This document shows, piece by piece, positions 16,862 through 25,437 of a DNA stretch of 64,000 nucleotides (position 1 is the stretch's first letter; each line of letters opens with the position of its first letter). The stretch comes from CAWKDC01 sp964383495 (lineage in GTDB: Bacteria; Pseudomonadota; Gammaproteobacteria; JABCZS01). The stretch lies in NCBI GenBank assembly GCA_964383495.1, contig CAYLHG010000004.1:1-64000 (forward strand). The letters run 5' to 3'. Position numbers and translations under genes: made by a program. The notes below the pieces were generated by a model. It was not told the origin of the DNA and searched no databases. It saw only the letters and a program-made list of their open reading frames with translations.

Positions 16862-18253
16862 TCATGCGTGAGAGTGAAGGTTGCGCGTCTCAGTATAAAA
16901 ATTCGGAAGATCAGGCGGCGGCTTAGAGTTAATTAACATTGAAGTAAATGTAGCTATCAAAAAAACAATAATGCCAATAGTATAGATTATGATTGCCGCA
17001 TCGCTATCTCCGTAAGAAAAAACTGATGAATTTCCTTGTTTATCTATATTAGCTAGCATGGCAAGTGCATTTACCATTCCGAGGTATGTTGCGGGCGCTC
17101 CTAATATAGCATTTGGAAGTACAAAAGCATAATATAATTTGTTAGCAGAGCCGTTAGCAAGCTCTTTAGTATTATGAAAAGATGCTGTAGTGTTTTCATT
17201 TTTTTCAAAATTTCTATCGATATATTGTGTGGTCCGATCTAAAACCAATGGCACCTGGCATAAAGCAGCGCATCCCAAAATAAATAGCGCTACCCCTTCT
17301 ACCACATGACGAGCAGTTCCTTCGTCACCCACTTCTATTAAATGAGCGAAGCCATCCACAAAAATTGGCATGCACACAAATGCAAAGCCCATCATTGCAA
17401 CCGTTGCAGATATTCCTGCACCATACCACAAATACTTAACAGCATTTTTGTTTTTATAATTCTCAAATTGTGGAACGAAAGATTTTGTATCGCTTAAACT
17501 AGCCACAACATCTTTCATCGGATTCAGCATCAGCCAATACGTGGAAGCCCATAATATGAGCCCAAAAATTATCGTCAAACATATGCTGCTGGGATGGTCA
17601 TCTGAAATGCCACTTAATGAAGTAAAAGTATTGTGAAATCCTATTGCGGTTGTACTGGCAATGACACAAGAAGCCAAAAGACATGCGATCCTAGCTTTTC
17701 GGGATTCTTTTTTACTCATTTTCGGGGTATCTTGATTATTTTCTAGCTTGAACAGAAATGCTTTCATGATTGCTTCACGTGGCAGCCAATAACTGATAGT
17801 TGCCCCTACTAAAAAAGCTAAAAACGCAATAACCCATACATCAATATCAATGCCAGAAATCTCGAAAGTATCTTCGTTCCCAAAAAATCCATTATGGCCT
17901 AGCTTAAGAAGAAATCCCATCATCCCTCCTCCCTGTAACATTCCATAACAAGCGGCGAAAGCATGGGCTCCTATTTGTTTGATACGTCTAATATTTCTTT
18001 TATGAATAATTTCTGCAAGATAAAAATTATCTAGGGAGCTATCGTCCGTCAAACCGTCTTCTATGGGATGTTTTTTTTGGTTTTTATAAGCTGAATAGGC
18101 ATTTATGTGATGATATGGGGAGTTGTTTTTTAATGCATTAAAATACGCATTTTCAGCGGCACAAATATCTTGATACTGTTCTGCGGTGAAAGCTTTTCCT
18201 CTTTCTTTTTCATAGTCGATTCTAGCAAAATCTAATTGTCCCAAATTATTCAT
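16862..18253 (-). CDS. Polytopic membrane protein, unknown
   Basis: 463 residues with a hydrophilic N-terminal region (1-90) followed by about seven or eight membrane helices, for example VWVIAFLAFLVGATISYWL, ICLTIIFGLILWASTYWLML, VEGVALFILGCAALC and IIIYTIGIIVFLIATFTSML. Loops hold Lys/Asp-rich segments. No transporter signature is visible and I know no family. The layout, a soluble head and glycine-rich helices, resembles other orphans in the window (28442, 34658), which may be membrane-inserted effectors or strain-specific proteins. The N-terminus carries no cleavable signal. Confidence 0.6.
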   Translation of the reverse strand: MNNLGQLDFARIDYEKERGKAFTAEQYQDICAAENAYFNALKNNSPYHHINAYSAYKNQKKHPIEDGLTDDSSLDNFYLAEIIHKRNIRRIKQIGAHAFAACYGMLQGGGMMGFLLKLGHNGFFGNEDTFEISGIDIDVWVIAFLAFLVGATISYWLPREAIMKAFLFKLENNQDTPKMSKKESRKARIACLLASCVIASTTAIGFHNTFTSLSGISDDHPSSICLTIIFGLILWASTYWLMLNPMKDVVASLSDTKSFVPQFENYKNKNAVKYLWYGAGISATVAMMGFAFVCMPIFVDGFAHLIEVGDEGTARHVVEGVALFILGCAALCQVPLVLDRTTQYIDRNFEKNENTTASFHNTKELANGSANKLYYAFVLPNAILGAPATYLGMVNALAMLANIDKQGNSSVFSYGDSDAAIIIYTIGIIVFLIATFTSMLINSKPPPDLPNFYTETRNLHSHA

Positions 18254-18463
18254 TACTCCCCCACTGCTGAATAAAAACGGATAATTTTTTATTTTACTGA
18301 GGGTCCCATACTGCCTAGGGACAGCAGATGCGCAAATAATTAATCGTTAACATATTCTATTTTCTACTAAATCAGCAGTGTTGTCAACTTAGGTCTTATA
18401 AAAGTTTTTCATAAAGTAAAGGCACCAAGCTTGTGCTGCTCAATGAAGGGTATCAAGAATCCG
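18254..18463. other. Intergenic stretch without visible gene
   Basis: 210 bases between two minus-strand genes. I see no gene, RNA gene or clear repeat in it, only AT-rich DNA that may hold the promoter of the membrane-protein gene at 18253. Confidence 0.5.
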
Positions 18464-18919
18464 CTACATTTTCATAATATATCCCACTTTAAATTCCAGA
18501 TGATCTGCTGTACCACTTTGCGTGTAATCTGTTCTTACTCCTATCGACATTGAGAAGCGACCTGTAGTTTCTACAACGCCTGTCAACTCATGACGCCGCT
18601 CACCATCCCCCGCAAATGTTGCGCCCAAAAACCTGCTTTCCCAGCCTCTCTCTCCAGGATATTGACCATGGAGATCAATTGAAAAGAAAAACGGTGCAGC
18701 ACGCTGCCCGGTATCAGGGGATTTTTCATCGTTAAACAAATGAAAGTTGGCTTGGTATTGCAATTTAGTAGGATCTGCAGAAGAATCTAAGTTATGAAAT
18801 AAATTTATTGATCCGTTCAGTGGAAAAGATACCACACCTACCCCTAAACTTGGTGTTTTTTCTGAGTTAGTCTTCCCTACATTAGACACATTAAAACCAG
18901 ATAGCATAAAAACTTTCAT
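18464..18919 (-). CDS. Unknown 151-residue beta-rich protein
   Basis: No family recognised. The sequence is beta-rich with alternating hydrophobic residues (FFFSIDLHGQYPG, GRFSMSIGVRTDYTQSG, HLEFKVGYIMKM), which could be a small barrel or sandwich. No signal peptide: the N-terminus is MKVFMLSGFNVSNVGK. The gene stands alone, with about 210 bases of plain intergenic DNA before the next gene. It may be genuine or a remnant of a longer surface protein. Confidence 0.45.
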   Translation of the reverse strand: MKVFMLSGFNVSNVGKTNSEKTPSLGVGVVSFPLNGSINLFHNLDSSADPTKLQYQANFHLFNDEKSPDTGQRAAPFFFSIDLHGQYPGERGWESRFLGATFAGDGERRHELTGVVETTGRFSMSIGVRTDYTQSGTADHLEFKVGYIMKM

Positions 18920-19043
18920 TGCTCAGCCCACTGTGGTATTAAAAATAAAAAAATGATATCATAATTTTATTAGTACAAATATTATTAACGCACTTTACTT
19001 CTCTATTACCTCTCTCAGAAACGTTAACTAGTAGGAGGAAATG

Positions 19044-19328
19044 ATGAAAAAAGCTGAACCATCATCATCTGGGCAACTCAATAATAATGCTCAACCCAAT
19101 AATAATGTTCAACCTAAAGAGAATTCTGGTCACAGTTTTGCAGCTGCAGCAACTGAACACCTTGCATTGGATGCAGCCGGAGCATTTATCGGCAGTACTA
19201 TAGGTGGACCCACCGGCGCCGTGGTTGGCGCGTTTATCGGTAGCTTACTTCATACGGGCACGCTAGAGGGTTCGGGATCTAACTCTAATGCTGCGCCGGA
19301 AAAAAAGAATCAGCCATCATCAAAATAG
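19044..19328 (+). CDS. Small Asn/Gln-rich glycine-zipper protein
   Basis: A strong AGGAGG at 19033-19038 precedes two consecutive ATGs; the second (19044) has the better spacing. The 94-residue product has a low-complexity head (NNNAQPNNNVQP), a hydrophobic Gly-zipper core (AGAFIGSTIGGPTGAVVGAFIGSLL, about 50-73) and a polar Ser/Asn tail. Glycine-zipper segments of this kind insert into membranes or assemble; some bacteriocin-like peptides share the look. No family assigned. Confidence 0.6.
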   Translation: MKKAEPSSSGQLNNNAQPNNNVQPKENSGHSFAAAATEHLALDAAGAFIGSTIGGPTGAVVGAFIGSLLHTGTLEGSGSNSNAAPEKKNQPSSK

Positions 19329-19409
19329 AGGTAGAGCTACTAGCCAAGCGCATTTATGAGACCTGCGCTAGATGTTATAAGTGAGCGAGGATGTAAGGCT
19401 GCCCATATA

Positions 19410-20102
19410 TTATCTACTTAAATACGCTCTACGTTCAATAATATCAAATTTTTCAATGGAATACCGAAGCATGGTTCTAGGCATCACAGCGGCATGTTTA
19501 TTTAAAAACAGCCTTAAAGCATCTTGATCTTTTTTCCCTGCCTCACGCAACATCCACCCTACTGCTTTGTGGATTAAATCTTCGCCATCATGCATTAATT
19601 TTTTGGCAATTTTAAAAGTCCAGTCCAGCTCATTTTGCCGAATAAAATGCCAAGTTGCCACTATCGCAATGCGCCTATCCCAAAGGTATTCAGAGCTCGC
19701 CAATTCTAATAAAATGGATTTGTTTCGCTTGAAAAGATGTGCACCAACAATGAAATGTGCAGAAGAATCGACAAGGTTCCAATTATTCACATACTCTTTA
19801 TGCTTTAAATAAAAATCATAAATCAATTCTTTTTGAGCAGACTTTTCATATTGGCCCACAAGAACAATGAGCGCAAATAATCTTTCTTCATTATAGGCTG
19901 ATTGCAACAATTCAGAAATTTCTTGATGTGGAATATCAGCATATAATTTAGCTATTTTACGAATCAACGGAACAGGAACACCTAAAAACTGATCATGCTC
20001 CGCATAGCCACCACAACCGGTTTTAAAAAATATTTTTTGTTTATCGCTTGATTTGACAGCATGCAACATAAGTTGTTCTTTGATTTTTTTAACAGTGCTC
20101 AT
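19410..20102 (-). CDS. AlkD-like DNA alkylation repair protein
   Basis: HEAT-like-repeat DNA glycosylase family (AlkC/AlkD). Family marks: FFKTGCGGYAEHDQFLGVPVP near the N-terminus, YLWDRRIAIVATWHFIR in the middle, and HKAVGWMLREAGKKD with MPRTMLRYSIEKF near the end. AlkD enzymes remove bulky 3- or 7-alkylpurines. I chose the ATG at 20102 (MSTVKKIKEQ), since the upstream extension to 20198 overlaps the preceding gene and has no similarity. It lies 22 bases after the RNase III-ankyrin gene on the same strand and may be co-transcribed. Confidence 0.88.
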   Translation of the reverse strand: MSTVKKIKEQLMLHAVKSSDKQKIFFKTGCGGYAEHDQFLGVPVPLIRKIAKLYADIPHQEISELLQSAYNEERLFALIVLVGQYEKSAQKELIYDFYLKHKEYVNNWNLVDSSAHFIVGAHLFKRNKSILLELASSEYLWDRRIAIVATWHFIRQNELDWTFKIAKKLMHDGEDLIHKAVGWMLREAGKKDQDALRLFLNKHAAVMPRTMLRYSIEKFDIIERRAYLSR

Positions 20103-20124
20103 ATTGGTGATAAACCTTTTGAAA

Positions 20125-21768
20125 TTAGAGGGCTTTAGATCGATCCATAGAATTTTTCTTTGTTTTCGCTGGCGAAGACGAAGAACTTTCAGCGCCAACG
20201 AAATGAAGCGAGGCAGATTTTGATACTGACTTCGTCTCTATTGACAATGAAGCCATGCGAGATATGAGTGAGCGATGCGATGAGTCGTCAAATGCCTTAA
20301 GTTCAGCTAACCATTTATCAAAAATCTCTACTGCGCCAAAATTAGATTGATTGGCTTTTTTTAATGCAATAATCTGTTTGTAGACCGGAAATACAATATG
20401 TGCATCATCCATAGAAACACCGGCTGATATATCTGTCAAATCAATTTCACTGACGTACAATTTTTCCAATGACAAGATAAAAAGCAATAAATCAAATCGA
20501 ACTTTCATAGGCATTGATTTTAATAAATTTAAAAATGTATTCCCGTGCGCATTTTTAGAATAAATATTTGCGCCCATAGTAATCGAATCTTTTATTGCCG
20601 TGGTAGCTTCGTCATGTTTTTCCGAATCTTCTACTATACTTTCAGCTGCTATAAACATCCGTCTATTTTGCGCTTTAACAACAAACGCCTTTTTCAAATG
20701 AGGTTCCATATTACTTCTATCAACTAAATTGGCACTCTCTATAGCTACTTGGATTTCTTTATCCAAGAGAGCATGCCAATTATATTTTAACAGCAGGGTT
20801 ATCACTGGAACATGCCCATTAACAGCCGCAAGAACAAAAATGGATCTTATCTTTCCATCATTTATTTTAATGTGGATAGATGCACCCTCGATCAACAAAG
20901 CTTCTACTGAATCAGCTGTGCCTTTTTCAGTCGCATAATACAAAGCGGTATGCTCCTTTTTATCAAGTAAATTGATATCAAGTTCTGGAAAAGAAAGCAT
21001 TTCTTGCAAGGCGTATGCTTTTCCCTGTCTTGCAAAATGATGTAACACACTTTGACCATTTTCATCTATTGCTCTGATGGAGGCACCATTTTGTAATGCT
21101 AGTCTCACCTTGTCCAAGCGTCCTTCAGTAGCGGCTTGTAACAACAAAGCGTCTTGTTTGATTTTACTTTGTATTGTGGCGGCATTGGCTGAAACAATAG
21201 ACTCCCCAAAAGAACTTTCTGAAAGCTGATCATCATTTAATCCCATATGTTGCCAATATTGTTTTACGAACAACAATATTAGCTGCATATTGTGCCCACT
21301 ATCTTCGTATAAAGCGCCTAAAAGCGCCTCCACGTGATCTGACAAATGCCCTTCTTTGCTTTTTTTGCCCAGGGATCGCTTCCCTCTAGAAGCGTATTTC
21401 TCCAGATCATCATTATCAGCTTTAATAATAAAACCTTCTAGTTGTAACGCTTTCGCTACTCGATATAACGGGCCTCCATTACGTTTGCTAGCGTCGGAAT
21501 TACGAGTATAAGATTCATAGTACTGGTGCAATACGCTCGGGGTTGCTGTAGGATAAAGTTCAGATAAATGTGTCGCGATGGCTAAATTTAAAACTCTGTC
21601 TCCTACAAATTCTAGCCTTTCAAAATCAAGGGAGTTGTCTGGAACATAAACGCCTCTTGCAGAAGGACGTGTCAATGCTTGAATAAGTAACGCAGGATTT
21701 TTAAATTTATATTTTATTTTTTCACTAAAATACCCGATAATTTCTTGAATTCGTTGTTCTGAGAGCAT
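20125..21768 (-). CDS. RNase III catalytic domain fused to ankyrin repeats
   Basis: Residues 1-160 form an RNase III domain: the signature DFERLEFVGDRVLNLAIA (48-65) and HVEALLGALYEDSG (145-158). The catalytic acids of E. coli RNase III are all matched: Glu50, Glu53, Asp57, Asp144 and Glu147. In place of the usual double-stranded-RNA-binding domain, residues 205-345 form about four ankyrin repeats (LLLQAATEGRLDKVRLALQNG, HTALYYATEKGTADSVEALL), followed by a helical tail that is Ser-rich at the end. So it should cleave structured RNA and be directed by protein binding. It is not the cell's main rnc, which sits beside era and has a dsRBD. The architecture suggests an exported effector. Confidence 0.88.
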   Translation of the reverse strand: MLSEQRIQEIIGYFSEKIKYKFKNPALLIQALTRPSARGVYVPDNSLDFERLEFVGDRVLNLAIATHLSELYPTATPSVLHQYYESYTRNSDASKRNGGPLYRVAKALQLEGFIIKADNDDLEKYASRGKRSLGKKSKEGHLSDHVEALLGALYEDSGHNMQLILLFVKQYWQHMGLNDDQLSESSFGESIVSANAATIQSKIKQDALLLQAATEGRLDKVRLALQNGASIRAIDENGQSVLHHFARQGKAYALQEMLSFPELDINLLDKKEHTALYYATEKGTADSVEALLIEGASIHIKINDGKIRSIFVLAAVNGHVPVITLLLKYNWHALLDKEIQVAIESANLVDRSNMEPHLKKAFVVKAQNRRMFIAAESIVEDSEKHDEATTAIKDSITMGANIYSKNAHGNTFLNLLKSMPMKVRFDLLLFILSLEKLYVSEIDLTDISAGVSMDDAHIVFPVYKQIIALKKANQSNFGAVEIFDKWLAELKAFDDSSHRSLISRMASLSIETKSVSKSASLHFVGAESSSSSPAKTKKNSMDRSKAL

Positions 21769-21872
21769 AGTAGTTATCCCTTCTAGCGGCTGCTAATTGA
21801 AGAGATTGTACCACAAACGCCTACCGGTAATAATATCGAAGGGAACGCGATGGCCATCCCCTTTGGTGGACA

Positions 21873-22250
21873 TTAGAGAATGCCTGGACTTTGAGCTAGT
21901 TGTGCTTCTTCACTAATATGACTAGGCGGAGGCAATGAAGAAGCTGTCCTCTCCGCTGGCGATGAAAAAAGCATTTTTCGAATACTAGCTGCATTTTCAC
22001 CCATAAAACCAAGCAACCCTCCTAACAGGGACATTCCTATCCAGGGTATCAAAACACACGTGATAGCACTATCAGTCGTCATTTCTTGCTCAGGGTTGCC
22101 AGCAAAATCATACTCCCCCGTTTCCTCATAATCGGCCACGAAAGTCATGAGCGCAGCGCTGACCAACCATCCTACAAATAGCCCAACCAGTGCTCCCGTG
22201 ATAGGGTTAACAGGAAGAGATTTATTTTTTAACAAATAATGTGGCGCCAT
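21873..22250 (-). CDS. Small membrane protein, unknown
   Basis: 125 residues with two likely helices, about 17-38 (ITGALVGLFVGWLVSAALMTFV) and 65-82 (CVLIPWIGMSLLGGLLGF), and acidic loop residues between (DYEETGEYDFAGNPEQE). The tail is Ser/Pro/Glu-rich. The glycine-rich first helix is of glycine-zipper type. No family recognised. It lies divergent from the ABC permease gene at 22380. Confidence 0.55.
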   Translation of the reverse strand: MAPHYLLKNKSLPVNPITGALVGLFVGWLVSAALMTFVADYEETGEYDFAGNPEQEMTTDSAITCVLIPWIGMSLLGGLLGFMGENAASIRKMLFSSPAERTASSLPPPSHISEEAQLAQSPGIL

Positions 22251-22379
22251 GTTTCCTCTCTGAACGAAAAGTCATTGAATCATTATATTCCTAGCTGAGG
22301 TTCAAGGCAAACAACTTGTTTGATTTTCAACTATACTTAAACTGAAATTCATTTAACAAGCTTAAAGGAATTTATAAAA

Positions 22380-24119
22380 ATGACTCATCAGAGGCAATAC
22401 CACTTTCCTCGCTTGCCTAGCTCCTATCGCCCCAACCAATGGGATGCTATTGTATTCATCGCTATTTTTGCTTTATTTGCGATACTCGCTCATACTGCCT
22501 CAAAAATGAATACGCCCTATCAAGTGGGAGAGGCTTTGTCCATTAGCCTGGATCCTCGCACACTTCCTAGTGATGCTATACGCACCGTCATTCGTATGTT
22601 TTTAGCAATGATGCTTTCACTCGTATTCAGTATATTTGTGGGTACTTTAGCAGGAAAATATCGCGCAGCAGAACGTATTCTTATTCCAGTATTAGATATT
22701 TTACAATCTGTTCCCATTTTAGGCTATCTCTCTATTACCGTAGTAGGCTTCATCTCTCTTTTCCCTCATAGTTTACTGGGGCCAGAGTGCGCTGCTATTT
22801 TTGCTATTTTTACTTCTCAAGCATGGAATACAGCCTTGAGCGTTTATCAATCTTTCAAAACAATGCCACCAGATTTAATTGAAGCGTCACATGTTTACCG
22901 TTTATCTGCATGGCAGCGTTTTTGGCGAGTTGAGATGCCTTATGCAACACCAGCGCTTTTATGGAATATGATGATGTCCATGTCTGCTGGTTGGTTTTTT
23001 GTGGTGGCTGCTGAAGCTATTTCCGTGTCAAATCAAAAAATCTATTTGCCTGGCATCGGGTCTTATATTGCAACAGCCATCAATCAGGCGGATATTGCCG
23101 GCGTGTGGTACGCTATTTTAGCCATGTTTATTGTTATATTGGTATATGATCAATTACTTTTTCGTCCTCTCGTGAAATGGTCTGAAAAATTTAAGATGGA
23201 TGCACTTTCCAGCGAAATTGAAGCTTCTTCTTGGGTGCTTTCAATATTCCAACGCACTTATCTTTTGCAAAAATTTTTTCAATGGGTAGATAAAGGGCTT
23301 AATATGCTCATCAATTTACCCGGCATTCCACAAAAACCTGCTCGCTTACATCCAGCTCAATCTCATGATGGATATCATATTCCATATTTTATATGGAATG
23401 TTTTTTGTGTTTTATTAATAATAAGCAGCATGTATATATTAACCTCATCTATTTTGAAACACATTGCTTATCAAGAAATATTGCATGTGTTTTGGCTGGG
23501 TGCTGTTACTGCGCTGCGCGTCACCAGCATGGTAATACTCGCTTCCTTAATATGGGTGCCGTTAGGCGTTTGGATAGGTATGCGCCCTAAAATAAGGCAA
23601 ATTGTACAACCTATCGCACAATTTTTCGCAGCTTTTCCCGCTAATTTATTATTTCCTGTTATAGTTATTTTCATCGTCAAATATCATTTAAATGTTAATA
23701 TTTGGACAACCCCTTTAATGATTTTCGGCACCCAATGGTACATTCTATTTAATGTCATTGCGGGCGCGATGAGCATCCCACAAGATCTTTACTATGCTGC
23801 TCAAAATTTTGGCGTAAAGAATTGGTTATGGTGGAAGCGCTTGATACTTCCAGGGATCTTTCCTTATTATATCACTGGTGCATTAACAGCGGCCGGCGGA
23901 TGTTGGAACGCAAGCATTGTTTCTGAAGTGGTCACATGGGGGGATACTACCTTAATAGCAACCGGATTAGGGGCCTATATCACAGAATATACTGCACGCG
24001 GTGATTTTCCGCGTATTTTTTTAGGTATTACTGTCATGAGTATTTTTGTCGTCACTTTGAATGTATTATTTTGGCAAAAATTATATGGGTATGCTAAAAA
24101 ACGTTTCCAAACAACTTAG
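22380..24119 (+). CDS. NitT/TauT-type ABC transporter permease, two fused modules
   Basis: 579 residues with two binding-protein-dependent permease modules in one chain, each with about six helices. Both carry the EAA-type loop that docks the ATPase: PPDLIEASHVYRLSAWQRFWRVEMPYATPAL in module 1 (about 160-190) and PQDLYYAAQNFGVKNWLWWKRLILPGIFPY in module 2. Modules of this class import sulfonate, nitrate, cyanate or bicarbonate-like anions. A Ser/Thr-rich start and no signal peptide fit an inner-membrane protein. The ATPase gene begins nine bases downstream. No periplasmic binding protein is near, so the substrate is unknown. Confidence 0.9.
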   Translation: MTHQRQYHFPRLPSSYRPNQWDAIVFIAIFALFAILAHTASKMNTPYQVGEALSISLDPRTLPSDAIRTVIRMFLAMMLSLVFSIFVGTLAGKYRAAERILIPVLDILQSVPILGYLSITVVGFISLFPHSLLGPECAAIFAIFTSQAWNTALSVYQSFKTMPPDLIEASHVYRLSAWQRFWRVEMPYATPALLWNMMMSMSAGWFFVVAAEAISVSNQKIYLPGIGSYIATAINQADIAGVWYAILAMFIVILVYDQLLFRPLVKWSEKFKMDALSSEIEASSWVLSIFQRTYLLQKFFQWVDKGLNMLINLPGIPQKPARLHPAQSHDGYHIPYFIWNVFCVLLIISSMYILTSSILKHIAYQEILHVFWLGAVTALRVTSMVILASLIWVPLGVWIGMRPKIRQIVQPIAQFFAAFPANLLFPVIVIFIVKYHLNVNIWTTPLMIFGTQWYILFNVIAGAMSIPQDLYYAAQNFGVKNWLWWKRLILPGIFPYYITGALTAAGGCWNASIVSEVVTWGDTTLIATGLGAYITEYTARGDFPRIFLGITVMSIFVVTLNVLFWQKLYGYAKKRFQTT

Positions 24120-24127
24120 GAATTATT

Positions 24128-25426
24128 ATGCCGCTGATCAAGTTACAAAAAATATGTAAATCGTTTCCAAAGCAAGACAAAAAGTCCTTATTGGTATTAG
24201 ACAATATTGATATGGAATTAAAAAAAGGGGAAATTGTTGCACTTGTAGGTAAATCAGGATCAGGGAAATCAACCTTACTACGCATTATCGCCGGGCTTAT
24301 TCGTCCCACAACAGGTAATATTTGTTATCAAGGAACCCCCATTGATCAACCTGTTCCAGGGATTAGCATGGTATTTCAAAGTTTTGCATTAATGCCATGG
24401 CTAACAGTATTACAAAATGTAGAGCTTGGTTTAGAAGCACAAGGCATTTCAGCTGAAGAACGCAGAAAACGCTCATTAAAAGCAATTGACATGATCGGCT
24501 TAGATGGGTTTGAATCCGCTTTTCCTAAAGAACTTTCAGGCGGTATGCGTCAACGTGTAGGTTTTGCGCGAGCATTAGTTGTGAACCCCGACATTTTACT
24601 CATGGATGAACCTTTTTCTGCGTTAGATGTGCTTACCACTGAAAATTTACGCGGTGATTTGCTCGATTTATGGCTTGAACACAAAATCCCTATTAAATCT
24701 ATTTTCTTGGTGACACACGACATCACGGAAGCAGCTATCATGGCTGATCGTATTATTGTTTTTAATAGCAACCCAGGTTCTATTCATGCAGAATTAGAAG
24801 TGGAATTTCCTTATCCGCGTAATCCAGATGATCCTAAAGTGCGTGAGTTAATTGATAGCGTTTATACTATCTTAACTTCTCCTGAGCGAGATTTGCGTCA
24901 TTTTGCATTTGGTTCTTATCAACATAAAATCATCGATATTAAATATCCTTTGCCTCCTGTCGTGGTATCTGTCATGATAGGTTTAATTGAAGAAATTGTT
25001 TCTGATCCCCATAAAGAAATATTTCATTTGCAAGATTTATCAGAATCTTTACATATGGATATTGAAGATTTATTTCCTGTTATTGAATTACTTGATATGC
25101 TGCACTTTGCAGAAATCACAGATGGAGAAATTAAATTAACAAAAACAGGAAAATCTTTTGCAGATGCAGATATTTTAGATAAAAAAGAAATATTCGCACA
25201 ACATCTTATGCGCTATATACCACTGGTTAAAGACATTCGAGACCAATTAGATGCTGCTGAAGGTCACAGCATCCCAGAAGAGCATTTTTTAAATGAACTT
25301 GATGATAATATGATAAACGCTGATGCAAAAAACGTGCTTAAAACAGTGATTGACTGGGGGCGTTATGCGGAGATTTTTGCTTATAACGGCAATACGAGGA
25401 TGTTGAGTTTGGAAAATCCTGCTTAA
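24128..25426 (+). CDS. NitT/TauT-type ABC transporter ATPase with C-terminal AAA-associated domain
   Basis: Residues 1-255 are a SsuB/TauB-like ATPase: Walker A VGKSGSGKST, the Q-loop VFQSFALMPWLTV, signature LSGGMRQRVGFAR, Walker B ILLMDEPFSALD and switch HDITEA. After it comes a 170-residue extra domain (about 280-432), as in ATPases with the AAA-associated C-terminal domain, here with winged-helix-like pieces (LSESLHMDIEDLFPVIELLDML). That domain is thought to regulate transport, but its ligand is unknown. It forms an operon with the permease and ends 11 bases from the convergent fabV. Confidence 0.9.
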   Translation: MPLIKLQKICKSFPKQDKKSLLVLDNIDMELKKGEIVALVGKSGSGKSTLLRIIAGLIRPTTGNICYQGTPIDQPVPGISMVFQSFALMPWLTVLQNVELGLEAQGISAEERRKRSLKAIDMIGLDGFESAFPKELSGGMRQRVGFARALVVNPDILLMDEPFSALDVLTTENLRGDLLDLWLEHKIPIKSIFLVTHDITEAAIMADRIIVFNSNPGSIHAELEVEFPYPRNPDDPKVRELIDSVYTILTSPERDLRHFAFGSYQHKIIDIKYPLPPVVVSVMIGLIEEIVSDPHKEIFHLQDLSESLHMDIEDLFPVIELLDMLHFAEITDGEIKLTKTGKSFADADILDKKEIFAQHLMRYIPLVKDIRDQLDAAEGHSIPEEHFLNELDDNMINADAKNVLKTVIDWGRYAEIFAYNGNTRMLSLENPA

Positions 25427-25437
25427 CCTCATCACAA

